Positions 33,082 through 44,347 are shown, counted from the stretch's first letter. The stretch: 64,000 bases of DNA from Heligmosomoides polygyrus polygyrus (GCA_947396885.1 OX377202.1:107712221-107776220), one strand, 5' to 3'. Numbers and translations: made by a program. The notes: generated by a model not told the origin, from the letters alone.

Positions 33082-34561
33082 TTTATTGCAGCTTAATGAA
33101 CACGACAAGCAACACATTTCAAGGCTACTCAGACGTCCAAGCTGGTCTTGAGTGCTTGTCGGTCTTACCGTTCTCCTCAGAAAAACACACACACAACTTC
33201 GTGTATGCCGTCCTTCTTGCCGTAGTTGCAGCCAAACTCGAAGGTGCTTCCCTTCCGTAACCAGCAAATATTAGAAGGCATTACAATATCCAGTTCAGGA
33301 AGGTGGTGCGCATTTACCTTGCCAACAGCATCCGTCATAAATGTAGCAGCCAAGTTCATGATCCCTGTCTCTGGCTCACTGCCTTCTGGCCTGGAAATAA
33401 TGATTACAGCTGCCTGCCTAATTAAGCAGAGCCTCTGGCTACACGCGTCAGTCTTGTCGTAATCACGTAGTGCATCAGTAATGAAGCACCTTATGTCTTG
33501 GTTGCCTTCGTCTTGATTGTCTTGGTTGTCTTTTGAACAGTCTCAAAAAACGGTTTCTGGAGTCGCACAGTTACACCACGTCGAAAGTTTTTCACCGACT
33601 TGCTTAAATACTATTCGTACTCTGTCTAGCTGGTCAGAATAAGTACAAAATCCTGCACAAAAACTACTATAGCACCTTGTGAATGTTGTGAGGAAGAGAT
33701 ATCCTTTACCATCCCTTGGTCTTTCTTCGCCAGGGCAGGATCGCGGATCATCAATCCAGCCATGCCCTCGAAAGGACAGTCGTACTTCTGAATAGTCGGG
33801 GTCTTAGTAAAAAAAAACCTTTTCGCGCATTTTAAAATCACTTTCAACCATAATAGGCACGTGGGAGTTAAAACATGGAAGGGAGATCCACTCTGCTATA
33901 GACGAAAAAAAGTGGAACCGTTCAAAGAAAGTCAATTTTAAATCCTTTTTTAGACTTACAATAGAAGCGAGTTCTTCTTTTAGAGAGTTGTGGGATCAGA
34001 GTTTCAACAGAAACTCTAATTTGAGATCTTCTCTAAAATAGTCCTGCAGTTGTGTGCACTTTGGCCACTGCGTGATGACATCTCTAATAGCCGCATTATC
34101 ATCTGCCCCAGCTATCACAGCGGAGATAGCGACCTAAACATATAGAATACTTAATAACAGTTTAAGTAAGGGACTAGAAAAATCATGGCGCACGCTTAAA
34201 ATAAAGAAGAAGAGGCCTGCAAAAATGTGATCCTAATGAGGAAAGTTACGGACGGCCAGTTTTGTCTCTTTGAAAAGAAGGAGAAGAGAAAGAAGAAAAT
34301 GTTACGTATTTAGGTCCATGCTCTAAAAGTGGTATATTAATCAAAAATTAGTATTCGGTACCTGACCCATCCCAATGGTATAGAGTGGTCATGCAATTTA
34401 GTATTATCTACGACTATGTGTCTTCCTAACACAGAGCTGCTAAGAAGGCGTATCAATATATTCCTATTCCTTTTCCAGCATGAAGTGAACAGCATGAAGT
34501 GGTTCAGTGAAAATGATGCCTTGACACTCACCAGAGCAACTGCGATCCAAGACAAAGCCAT
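33082..34561 (-). pseudogene. Secreted-protein family copy A (five exons, dead)
   Basis: Exon 1 34532-34561 (MALSWIAVAL), exon 2 33960-34133, exon 3 from 33787, exon 4 33318-33390 (73 nt), exon 5 33177-33254 ending FGCNYGKKDGIHEVVCVFF. Landmarks: signal peptide, YDCPFEGMAGLMIRDPAL, CFITDALRDYDKTDA, and a terminal GCN...VC pair. Lesions: TGA in exon 2 (33996-33998), a frameshift in exon 3 after DPAL, and the acceptor before exon 5 changed to CGG. The Y-x-C and GC...VC pattern is reminiscent of secreted clade V proteins (SCVP) of strongylids; that assignment is tentative. Head-to-head with copy B. Confidence 0.7.
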
Positions 34562-34594
34562 TGTGAGACACACTGGTGGAACTGCAAGGACTCA

Positions 34595-34602
34595 CTTTTA
34601 TA
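34595..34602 (-). promoter_or_regulatory. TATA box of copy A
   Basis: TATAAAAG on the minus strand, first base 41 bp before the ATG at 34561. Same spacing in copies B, C and D. Confidence 0.75.
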
Positions 34603-35098
34603 GACAGCCGTAGCAAATCGCGCTGTTGTACCGTCTGTTCAATGATGCTTGTATTTCTGCAGCCCTCTCAAACACCATGTGCTGAGGTTTACAAAAGTTT
34701 TGAAAGTTCAGTTAACAATAAGATTTCTGGTTATAGCATATTATCTTTAAGCCTGTTCTTTTCTATCGTAGATGTCCTTTGAGATGCCCGACCAAATGCG
34801 CTACGAACGCTGTCATTTTTTCGAGAATGGGCGCAGTTTAAAATGAAGATGAAGAAGAATTCGTTGGGATTTCAGCCACTGAGTGAAGCAGTATATCTCA
34901 TTCGTCCGATCTGTTCGTTCACGTTGTTTATACTTAATTTTCTTATTTAAAGCTAAAGCCCTAAAAGCTCTGCCCTCTGAGTTCATCTCTCCATCATTTA
35001 GAAGCTTTGCAATGCATATTCGTAACATGTGCCCTCAAAAATGAAGCGCACTTGAAGCGTTCGGTGAGGTGGTATTTCAGAACAAGTTACATAGAAAG

Positions 35099-35518
35099 TA
35101 GTGTAGCGCCTATAAAGCCACCACCGTTGTTTTCCACCGGGAACTCAACCGGGAGCCGCACAGAGCCGAACCCCTCGCCACTTGCTGCTCGGAGATCTGG
35201 GTATAAAAGGCGACAGCAAAACAACGTCTGGGTCGCCGGCCGCGTGGTCTCGGCTCCGGCGCCTCCCCGTCGCTGAGGCGTTCGGCTTCTTCCCGTCCGG
35301 CTTCCCTTCCGGCCTTCCTTCCTTTCTCCCTTCCTTCCTTACTCCCTGCCTTTCCCCCTTTTTCGGCGGTATACACCTCCGCGGCCCCTCATGCCAGTAC
35401 AAGAGCATTTACTTTGTTGTTAATAATATTGTTGCATTATTCCGGTGTATTTTATGTAAGGGCCCGAGAGGCCGTGCGATCCACAAGTGAATAAACCTCC
35501 GGGGTCAGGTTTATTACA
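35099..35518 (+). mobile_element. Probable solo LTR
   Basis: A 420-bp block with an internal tataaaaggcg (35211), a pyrimidine-rich stretch (35280-35360), a gtgaataaacctcc poly(A)-like signal and a terminal TTACA, flanked by AAAG on both sides. The inverted paralogous arm upstream of copy A lacks the block, reading gatagaaaagaacaggc across the equivalent site. It lies between the divergent promoters of A and B. No internal coding region or second LTR is present. Confidence 0.5.
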
Positions 35519-35677
35519 AAAGCAGGCATGAGCATGATATGGTAAAACCAGAAGCCATATTGCTAACCGAGCTTTCGTAATCGCTAGTGTTCTCTGCACA
35601 AGGTTTTTCAGAATGAGCGACACAAATGCAAATATCATTGAACAGACGGTACAACAGCGCGATTTGCTACAGCTCTC

Positions 35678-35685
35678 TATAAAAG
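35678..35685 (+). promoter_or_regulatory. TATA box of copy B
   Basis: TATAAAAG, 41 bp before the ATG at 35719. Confidence 0.75.
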
Positions 35686-35718
35686 GGAGCCCATACAGTT
35701 TCACCATCGTGCCTCATA

Positions 35719-37680
35719 ATGGCTTTGTCTTGGATTGCAGTTGCTCTGGTGAGTATTAAAGCATCATTTTCACTAGACCACTTTATGCTGAAAAAGAAAT
35801 AGGAATATATTGATACGCTTCCTTAGTAACTCTTAGTGTTGGAAAGACAAATAGTCCTATATAATACTAAATTGCTGGACCGCTCTATACCATTGGGATG
35901 GGGGAGGTGCCAAATACTAATTTTTATTAATATACTACTTTTAGAACATGTACCTAAAACATAACATTTTCTTCCCTCCGTTCTCCTTCTTTTCTTGATG
36001 TGACGTGAGAAAACTGGAGTCCGTAACTTTTTTCGTTAGCTTTGTATTTTTGCAGACCTTTTCTTCTTTTATTTTAGCCCCCGCCGTAATTTTTCTACTC
36101 TCCTTACTTAAACCGTTATCAAATATTCCATACCTTTAGGCCGCTATCTCCGCTGTGATAGCTGGGGCAGATGATAATGCGGCTATCAGAGATGTCATCA
36201 CGCAGTGGCCCAAGTGCACACACCTGCAGGACCGTTTTAGAGAGGATCTCAAATTAGAGTTTCTATTGAAACTCTTCTCCCACAGCTCTCTAAAAGAAGA
36301 ACTCACTTCTATTGTAAGTTGAAGAAAGAGATTCAATATTGACTTTCTCTGCACAGTTTCACTTTCATCTGTAACAGAATGGTACTCCTTTCGGTGTTTC
36401 AATTCCCACGTGCCTATTATGGTTGAAAGTCATTTTAAAATGTGCGTTTTTTTACTGAGACGCCGACTATTCAGAAGTACGACTGTCCTTTCGAGGGCAT
36501 GGCTGGTTTGATGATCCGCGATCCTGCCCTGCGCGAAGGAAGACCAAGGGATGGTAAAGGACATCTCTTCCTCACAACATTCACAAGGTGCTATAATAGT
36601 TTTTGTGCAAGAATTTGTGCTTATGCTGGCAAGCTAGATAACGCATGCGAAGAGGAATAATATGCGAGATAATACGAGCATTATCTAAACAAGTCGGTTA
36701 AAAACTTCTGACGTGGTTTATCTGTCGTAAAAGGGTGGCTCTCTGAAGTTCGGTATGTGTGTGTGCTCGAGGTAATGGCCAAAGTTCGACTTGACTAGAA
36801 CATGACCAGTTAGCTACGTTCGACTTGAGTACTGCTCGCCTTAGATGGTCTCGCAAAATCACGCCACACGGTATTAGGAAGTACACGAGTCGGTAGAAGC
36901 AAGATTTACCTCAAACTTGGGTAATTAAACCACTTTACGGGCGGTACCAAAACTCTATGACGAATAAATGATATTACAGATGAGGTCCGATCGGACCGTC
37001 TGATAGCTGCGAGGCACGCACTGAGAGCGGCAACATAGGCATTGGTTGATTTAGACGGAGAGCTAAAGCACATAACGGTTAAAGCTGATACATATAAAGC
37101 TAGAACTAAGGCATATAATGGCTAAACTTCTGTTTACAACAACGCAAATAAGCATTTTACCAACTAGTACTACAAAAATAGTCGTCCTCGACAATAACTG
37201 TCGGGTTCCGGAAACCGTCGTTTGAGACTATTCAAAGAAATAAAGTTTGTCTTAATCAAGACATAGGCTGCTTCATTACTGCACTATGCGATTACTACAA
37301 GACTGACGCGCATTGGTAGAGGTTCTGCTTGATTAAGCAGGAGGCTGTAATAGTTATTTCCAGGCTAGACGGCGGTGAGTCAGAGACGGAAATCATGGAC
37401 TTAGCTGCTACATCTATGAAGGATGCTGTTGGAAAGGTAGAAGCGCGTCACCTACCTGAACTGGATATTGTAGTGCATTGTAATATTCGCTGGTTACAGA
37501 AGGGAAGCACCTTCGATTTCGGCTGCAACTACGGCAAGAAGGACGGCAAACACGAGGTTGTGTGTGTTTTTCTGAGGTGAACGGCAAGGCCGACAAGCAC
37601 TCAAGGCCTGACTCGGACGACTGAGTAGTCTTGAAATTTGGTGCTTGTCGTGTTCCTTCAGCTGCAATGAATTCTTTGAC
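35719..37680 (+). pseudogene. Secreted-protein family copy B
   Basis: Exon 1 35719-35748 (MALSWIAVAL), exon 2 36140-36313 (AAISAVIAGADDNAAIRDV then ITQWPKCTHLQDRF), exon 3 from 36475 (KYDCPFEGMAGLMIRDPAL), exon 4 37364-37436, exon 5 37500-37580 (FGCNYGKKDGKHEVVCVFLR). Exons 1-2 are intact. Exon 3 runs open to an early TAA at about 36658, further stops follow, and about 480 bp of foreign DNA carrying an SL1 (about 36717-37190) interrupts it. The exon-4 donor is gtagaa instead of gtaaat. A truncated secreted product of about 130 aa from exons 1-3 remains possible. Confidence 0.7.
36910..36931 (-). other. Exact SL1 22-mer within copy B insertion
   Basis: Exact SL1 on the minus strand followed by GTAAATC. 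About 50 nt beyond the leader end there is a GATTTTGCG that loosely resembles an Sm site. It lies inside the insertion that breaks exon 3 of copy B. An SL RNA gene is conceivable but unproven. Confidence 0.6.
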
Positions 37681-37853
37681 ATAACGGTTGCAAAGACATT
37701 CTTCACTAATATCGGTGTGAAACCTATTTATTAAACCCCAATTCAGCAAACCAACGCATGTTGCTACATCTTTAGTGTTGTCAAGTAATAAATGAGTGAA
37801 ACACTATTTATTTATTTTTTATTTATTACAATGCACATATTTGTGCGCCATGA

Positions 37854-37854
37854 A

Positions 37855-37888
<34 letters not shown>
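37854..37888. repeat. (TA)n tail
   Basis: About 17 ta units at the 3' end of the minus-strand RTE element, followed by two cacctgt motifs. Probably the element's microsatellite tail. Confidence 0.85.
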
Positions 37889-37891
<3 letters not shown>

Positions 37892-37896
37892 CTGTA

Positions 37897-39408
37897 TCAC
37901 CTGTCGTCCCGTTGATCATCGAATTGCTCGAGCGGGTGCCAGCAGCGTCTCCATTCGTCCCTGTCGCGTGCCATAGTGGTCCAATGGATCCTCCTCGCTC
38001 GAGGGACACGAAGAGCGTCATATCGGTCGTTCAGGGCTTTCACGAAGAAGTCCGACCAACGCGTTGGTGGGCGTCCTGGTGTTCTTTTGACATCCCGCGG
38101 AATCCAGTCGGTGATGGCTCTCGTCCAGCGGGTGTCTGCGAAGCGCATTACGTGGCCGGCCCACCTAATTTTCGACAACTTGGCCCACGCGACAGCGTCT
38201 CTGATCTTCGAGCGTCGGCGAAGCTCGGAACTCCGAAGACCTTCTCTCACTTGCGTGAGTCGTTTCACTCCGAGCATCGTCCTCTCGATTCCACGCTGCG
38301 CGACGCTGATCGCGTGTTCATCCTGCTTTCGTATAGCCCAGGTCTCTGAGGCGTATGTTAGGGCAGGAAGAACAGTGGAGTCGAATAGGTGGGCACGGAG
38401 TCGGACGTTCTTCGTTTTCTTCACGACTTCTTCGACGCTCTTGAAAGCTCCCCAAGCCGCTCGTTTCCTCCTGCTCAGCTCTGGTGCTAGGTCGTTGGCC
38501 ATGTTGACTTCGCGACCCAGATACACATAGCTGGAGCATTCGGAGATGTTCGTTCCGTTGAGCGAGAATGGGGCATCAGAAACCCATCCGTTCTTCATGA
38601 ACATCGTCTTCGTAAGATTTAGCTGCAGTCCAACGCTTCCACATACACGATCGAAGTCGGCCAGCATTCGTTCCGCCTGACTGATGCTCGGTGTTATGAG
38701 CACGATGTCGTCAGCGAAGCGAAGATGGTGCAGTTGCCGGCCGTCGACCTTCACTCCCATGTCTTCCCATTCTAGTTCGCGCATGACGTTTTCGAGGGTG
38801 GCGCTGAAGAGCTTCGGGGATATGGTATCCCCTTGTCGAACCCCTCTCTTCACGTCAATGACGACGTCGTTGTAGAATGGTGAGATCTTGGTCGTGAATC
38901 CAGTGTACAGCTCTCGAAGGACTCTGATGTACTGAGTAGGAACGCCCTGGGTGAGCAGGGCTTCCATGACCGCTTCAGTCTCGACGGAGTCGAATGCCTT
39001 CTTCAGGTCGATGAACGTAAGGCACAGCGGCAGCTTGTACTCTCGCGACACTTCGATGAGCTTCGTAATGATGTGTATGTGGTCGATCGTGCTGAATCCT
39101 CTCCGAAATCCTGCTTGCTCGCATGGCTGTCCTTCGTCCAGCGTTCTACTAATCCTATTCAGGATAACTCGAGTGAACAGCTTGTAGACTACGGACAGCA
39201 GGCAGATCGGGCGATAGTTGCCAATGTCGTGCACGTCTCCTTTCTTGTACAGCAAGACGGTTCTGCTGGTCTTCCACTGAGATGGAACCTTGCACTCCGA
39301 CAGGTAACGTGTGAAGAGCCGCGCCAGGGTGTTGATGAGCGTAGGCGGGAGGTTCTTCAGGTGTTCGGGTTTGATCGTGTCGGGACCGGGTGCTGTACGT
39401 TTCATCAC
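37897..39408 (-). pseudogene. RTE reverse transcriptase domain
   Basis: A 503-codon open frame with RT blocks in order: [74 protein letters not shown] (catalytic FADD) and [11 protein letters not shown], then the RTE C-terminus ([36 protein letters not shown]). It would copy element RNA at the nicked target. The domain is uninterrupted but is joined to EN only through a frameshift near 39406, so the ORF as a whole is broken. Confidence 0.88.
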
Positions 39409-40837
39409 CGACGAGATGGCGTGTCGGATCTCAGAAGGGAGAACAGAGGGGACGACGTATCGATCCTGCGGAAGATGGCATGGGGCAGGTGGACGTGGCT
39501 ATCGAAGAGATCGGAGTAGAAGTCGTGGATGACTTTCTCCATGGTCCTTCTGGAAGAGGTGATGGTTCCGTCGGGACGTCGGAGAGCTGTCATCTTGGTC
39601 TTGAAGTTGGCGAAGTTCCGGCGGGCATTGCGGATGCTCAGCCCTGCCTCTGCAGCATCAGCCAACACTTCCGCCCTTCTCTCCTTAAGATCCTCCTTTA
39701 TCGCCTCTCTGCATAGCCTCGCAAGCTCGGACGTCAGTTGGTAGTTGCCTGACGCTCGTGCTGCTCCACGCTGGCGTATCAGCTCGAGAGTTTCCGGAGA
39801 CAGACGTCTCTTGGTGGTCTTCAAGCTCTCGGCTCCCTTAGCACTATCGTGGAGATGGTGCACGAAGCGGTCGTATTCCTCGTCGACGTTGTCCATGACG
39901 GCATCTTCCCAAAGACCGGCAAGAGAGGTGTAGAGGTCCCAGTTGATGGTCGTTCTGGGACTCCTCTTCTTGAACTTCGCGGCCTTCTCTCCTTGACGCG
40001 AAAAGCGAAACCTTGCGCGAAGGAGGCGGTGGTCCGATCCCGTGTAGAACTTGGGGACAACGGAGACGTCGGTCAGGCAATATTTGCGGTTGAAGATGAT
40101 GTGGTCGATCTCGTTGTGGAACTGGCCACCGGGAGATTCCCAGGTCCATCGTAGGGAGGGAGGCTTCTGGAACTGCGAGTTTCCATGGATGGTCTTGGTC
40201 GACATGATAAACTCGGACAGCCTTTCACCTTGCTCGTTCCACTCCAAACCGTGGGTTCCGATGTGAAGTTCTTCCGGCGTCCTTCGTCGCTCGATCTTGG
40301 AATTGAAGTCGCCGACGATCACCTTGTAGAAGGTGTGATCTTCCTTTTAGAACTTCTCTAGCTCCACGTAGAAGGCTTCGACCTCTTCGTCGTCGTAGTC
40401 GGATGTTTATTTATTTATTTATTTATTTACGTTGGGGCATACGCGACGAAAACAGTCAAAGCTGGCACGGAACCACATCGCTTCAGTCGCAGACGCCGGA
40501 TTCGGCTTGTCAGAGACTCGTACGAATCAATGTTCATGGCCAAGAGCGTGTTGACGAGGACACCAACGCCGCCTACTCCTCTGCTGTCGCATGTTCCGAG
40601 GAACAGTTCTTCTCCGGAGTCGTAGGCGGCGTGCAGGGGGTGGTGTCTTCTCGTCTCGGTCAGTCCGATGACGTCGTACTTGATCTTCCTGGCTTGCATC
40701 ATCAGGTCCTCGACGGATGCTTCTGATGCAAGCGTGCGGGCGTTGTAAGTACAGATCGTCATCCTAGTCCTTCTCAATTTGCGCAGCCTGGTTAGGCCCT
40801 GAGATTTTAGCAGCCTCTCCGTACTCGTCCTTCCCAT
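39405..40837 (-). pseudogene. RTE apurinic-type endonuclease and linker
   Basis: TICTYNARTL (conserved N), DVIGLTETRRHHPLHAAYD (catalytic E), SRGVGGVGVLVNT and VFVAYAPT precede an (ATTT)n insertion; then DYDDEEVEAFY, a TAA-type stop near 40350, IVGDFNSKI (D/N), and GSDHRLLRARF (final D-H). The linker to RT (LSIRNARRNFANFKTKMTA) follows. APE-type nicking of target DNA is the expected role. Confidence 0.85.
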
Positions 40838-41340
40838 CGCTGCAGAAATGGGGGCTCTTTCGGGGTCAGGGGAATGAGGCCCTTTAGTGCTGCTGTGTTT
40901 GACTGGAATACAACACGGGTAGCTAGTCAGGCTCTGTCGTGCGGGCGGGGTACTCCGGGCAGCCAGCCAGACTGCCCGAAGGGACGGGGCGAGACTTAAG
41001 GCGGCCTCGAATCGCCTTACATGTACTCCCAGTCTACCGAGTGCAAGCTTTTGGCCGAGCCGACACAGTTACAATCCGCACAGTCACGGACACATCCACG
41101 CACACTGTGCACGAACATGCCGCTCCCACGCACAAGGAACGCGTCGACCCGACACAGCAGGAGCAAGGAGTCCATCCCCTGCATCCCACCTGCGTCTCTG
41201 GGCAGTACACGGTCGCATTTGGTTCGCGTTTAATTCCCCTATCCACCACCCGGGGACGCGCCACGTGGCCCTGCGACAAGCGGCCCGAGATCCCTCTTAA
41301 CAAGAGAGCCCGAAGGCTCTCTATCGAGGGAGATCCGTAG

Positions 41341-41341
41341 A

Positions 41342-41376
<35 letters not shown>

Positions 41377-41460
41377 GTATGGATATATATATGTATATAT
41401 ATGTATATATATATGTATATATATATGTATATATATGTATATATATACATATATATATAC

Positions 41461-41493
<33 letters not shown>
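41341..41493. repeat. (TA)n / (GTATATA)n microsatellite
   Basis: About 150 bp of TA-rich repeat, the left flank of the Tc1 element. The matching tract at 43093-43137 is the other side of the same array. Confidence 0.9.
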
Positions 41494-43089
41494 CACTGCG
41501 ACCAGAAAGTATAGGAACACTTAAAAATTGTAGTTTTCGTACGCTAATCGATATCAATCGACCTGAACTTTTTACTGTAAAATTCGTTACGGCAAAGAAG
41601 TTCGAAGCAAAAGATTTTAGGAAAATCGGTTTGATGTGAGCTAAATAAGAAAATAAAATATGGAGACACACCATTTTCAATTGACCAGAAAGTATAGGGA
41701 CACTAGTAAAAAACAACTTCATTGTCAAGATAAAAAACAGTCGTTGATAACTAGTACTCAATTGGTCCTCCGCGGTTCATTGCAACATCTACAGGTCGGG
41801 CTGGCATCGAAGCAGCATGATTTCGAAGTGTTTGTAGAGGAAGTTCATCCCAAGCGCGTAGAATTGCTGATCGAAGTCCTTGCAGAGAAGAATATGTCTG
41901 GTTATGCTCGTAAATCTTCCTTACAAGGTGTCCCCAGATATTTTCCATTGGGTTCATATCGGGAGAACATGCAGGCCAGTCGAGAACTTCAACAGAATTT
42001 CTTCTGAGGAAGCCTTTTGTGGATCTGCTGGCATGCGGCGGTGCATTGTCCTGTTGAAAAACCCATCCCTGACCAGCATTCTGTTGAAGGAATGGGAGCA
42101 GATGGGTTTCCAACAGTTGCTGGTATTCATCTGCGTCCATACTTGCTGACGTGAAGGCAAGAGGGAGCTTTCCTTCTGCGTGGAATGCCGCCCACACCAT
42201 AACTGTGCCGCCTCCAAAATTCCTTCTTGGGAAATACTCCTTCTCCTTGCGTAAGTCATGCCAGTAGAATCGGTTCCCATGGACCATCGAGGTTAAAGCG
42301 CTTTTCGTCCCAGAAGATCACCTGAACTATGAAATGTTAAAATACCTAGCGTCAGAACTGACAACGCAAAAAATCTGCCTTAGTCCAAAGACGTCGTTTG
42401 TTCCTAGAGACGAACTCGAGCCTGTTCCTCTTGTGCGTTTCTGTCAAACGTGGAGCAGAACGGAGCTGGGTATATACAACATTCCCATTGCGTTTTAAGC
42501 AGCACCGAATCGTTTCTTTCGAGACTTTCTTACTCAAACTCTTGCGCACTTCCTCCAAACTGATTGATTTATTGGAAACTATTCGCACGATTTGCCTCTC
42601 GTCTCGAGTCGAAAGAAGCCTGGGACGTCCTGAAGACTTCCTCGAGTGATATAGATTAGGACTGCGTAGAAATTTGCTAATAACGTTCTTTTATCGTCCC
42701 AGTTGAGTCGAAATTTGGCGTATGCTGAGTCCTGCATCTCTGAGGGCCTTGATTTGAGCTTGTTCCTCTATTGATAGCATCGATCCGCGACCCATCCTTA
42801 CAATGAGCAAATTATGAGGCAGTATATTGCATAGCAAAATAGTTTTCAACAACGTACCTTTCTCCGCGCACCTTATTTGGTGGTGTCCCTATACTTTCTG
42901 GTCACTCAAAAACAGGGTCCCGTCACGTGATCCTTTCCCGTTCCTTGCCACCTCGGGGGATTTTGCCCATTTCTTTCGTATATATGTTTTTTGCCGTGTG
43001 GAATTCCATAGTATAATTTTTAGATCAATTCCTGCGGGTAGCTAGCAGAATTACGCAATTTGCTAGTGTCCCTATACTTTCCGGTCGCA

Positions 43090-43092
<3 letters not shown>
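41494..43092 (-). mobile_element. Tc1-like transposon, 1.6 kb, IR/DR ends
   Basis: Ends cactgcgaccagaaagtata (41494) and tatactttccggtcgcagtg (to 43092), each flanked by TA. The gaccagaaagtatagggaca motif recurs at 41683-41704 and, inverted, at 42882-42903, so each end has two copies about 190 bp apart, an IR/DR arrangement. Confidence 0.92.
41751..42795 (-). pseudogene. Tc1-family transposase (DD34E), mutated
   Basis: From ATG at 42795: MGRGSMLSIEEQAQIKALRD and GLSIRQISTQLG (first HTH), stop TAA at 42691-42693, SGRPRLLSTRDERQIVRIV, EEVRKSLSKKVSKETIRCCL (second HTH), then a stop/short intron near 42350, VIFWDEKRF (D1), a frameshift near 42285, GGGTVMVWAAF, WVFQQDNAPPHAS (D2) and CSPDMNPMENIWG (E). 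D2 and E are separated by 34 residues. All catalytic residues survive, but the reading frame does not. Confidence 0.85.
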
Positions 43093-43140
<48 letters not shown>

Positions 43141-43830
43141 ATATAGATATCTAGATATGTAGGCAGTATAGTCGTTATAATCGCGAAAACAGTCGAGCAA
43201 TATGGATATAGGTAGTGTCGTCGTTATAGTCAGCGAGAATAATTGAACACTACCGATATAAATACCGGAGCCCATGAGCGTAATAGAGCAATTTCGGGAA
43301 CGTAATTATTGTAGCTTGTCTTCTTCTTCTAATGATTTCTTGTTTTCTTCGTATAACAGCATACATGAAGAGCGAACGTCATGCTTCATATGTCGGGATA
43401 ATCAGGATCTCTTCACTATATTTGTGCGTTATAAATTATATATATAATATGTAGATATATAGGTAGTATAGTCGTTATAATCGCGAAAACAGTCGAGCAA
43501 TATAGATATAGATAGTGTCGTCGTTATAGTCCGTGAGAATGATTAAACACTGTCAAGATAAGTACCGGAGCCCATGTGTGTGATAGAGTAATGAGGGAAA
43601 CGTCTGAAGAATTATTATTATTATTATTTATCCTTATAATAGGACGCTAACGTTATGTAATAATAGTAAGGTTGTCCGTCTAGCTATTGAGAAGAAAACG
43701 GTATAATTATTGTAGCCTGTATTCTTCTTCTAATGATTTTGTATCTGCGTAAATAAAGAGCGAACGCCGTGCTTCATATGCCGGGATAATCAAGATCTCT
43801 TTATTCTGAACTTCATTGATCTGTACAGAT
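43141..43830. repeat. 300-bp direct tandem duplication
   Basis: gtatagtcgttataatcgcg, then aaaacagtcgagcaatat and taccggagcccatg, occurs at about 43161-43280 and again exactly 300 bp later. Later segments (ttctaatgattt, agagcgaacg, cttcatatg) also repeat. AT-rich, no coding sequence. Confidence 0.85.
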
Positions 43831-43870
43831 GGTGTTTACAGATCTGGAATGTGAAGAGTTGATAGCAGAT

Positions 43871-44251
43871 CTATTTTTTAAGTCGCTTCTTAAATGTAGG
43901 AACATTGGGTGCCTCTATAACATTGCGTGGAATTAATTGAAGCCATCTCGCTGTTCTAAAGAACAGTGAGTTTAATAGCCCATTTCCGTGTCTACTATGA
44001 ATTCTTTCACAGTGCAGTGATAGCGTACTCATACGGCCTCGACTGGGTGTTTTATAAAGCTTCAGCAGTGTTGCAGGATCATTGGTGTATGTGTTTCGTA
44101 AGATAGAAAACATGACTGAAGAGGCCTTCCGAACGGTGATGTTGATTTGATTATCAAATCGTAGTCTTGTATCGAGATGAATGCCAAGATCGCGTGGAGT
44201 ACTGCACTGCTCAGTTCGAATTTTCATAAAGCTTAGCATAACGTTGTCCAA
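43871..44251 (-). pseudogene. CR1-type LINE C-terminal fragment
   Basis: TPRDLGIHLDTRLRFDNQIN, KASSVMFSILRNTY, LKLYKT and then SLFFRTARWLQLIPRNVIEA with a TFKKRLKK ending. This is the post-polymerase region and terminus. The YADD part is absent. Confidence 0.8.
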
Positions 44252-44295
44252 TTACGAGATGTTCTTGATAAGCTATCGGCCATGAGTGTTAACGG

Positions 44296-44347
44296 CTTCA
44301 TTCGGCTGACATTTCGGCGGTTTTGCCTTCGTCGGAGCCTGGAGAAG
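44296..44347 (-). ncRNA. Hammerhead-like motif, short stem III (PLE type)
   Basis: On the minus strand: outer helix CTTC/GAAG, internal loop, helix GGCT/AGCC, core CCGACGA (canonical CUGANGA with one U-to-C), helix GGC/GCC, then GAAATGTC with GUC at the expected cleavage position and almost no stem III. Short-stem-III hammerheads are known from Penelope-like elements. The core substitution probably reduces activity. Confidence 0.55.

Larger units (their letters stand above)
37889..41339 (-). mobile_element. RTE-clade LINE, nearly full length
   Basis: In minus orientation: a GC-rich 5' region (about 40840-41339), EN (40837-40427, then 40322 onward), RT (39408-37897) and a microsatellite tail. 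RTE elements of this kind (for example dingo) are known in hookworms. One in-frame stop, one frameshift and an (ATTT)n expansion at 40406-40430 disrupt it. Confidence 0.85.

Noticed and set aside
35182..35490. Pro/Phe-rich plus-strand protein at 35.2 kb
   Set aside because: It coincides with the pyrimidine-rich part of the putative solo LTR.
41034..41761. Long Tyr/Ile-repeat proteins
   Set aside because: Translations of the (TA)n microsatellite flanking the Tc1 element.
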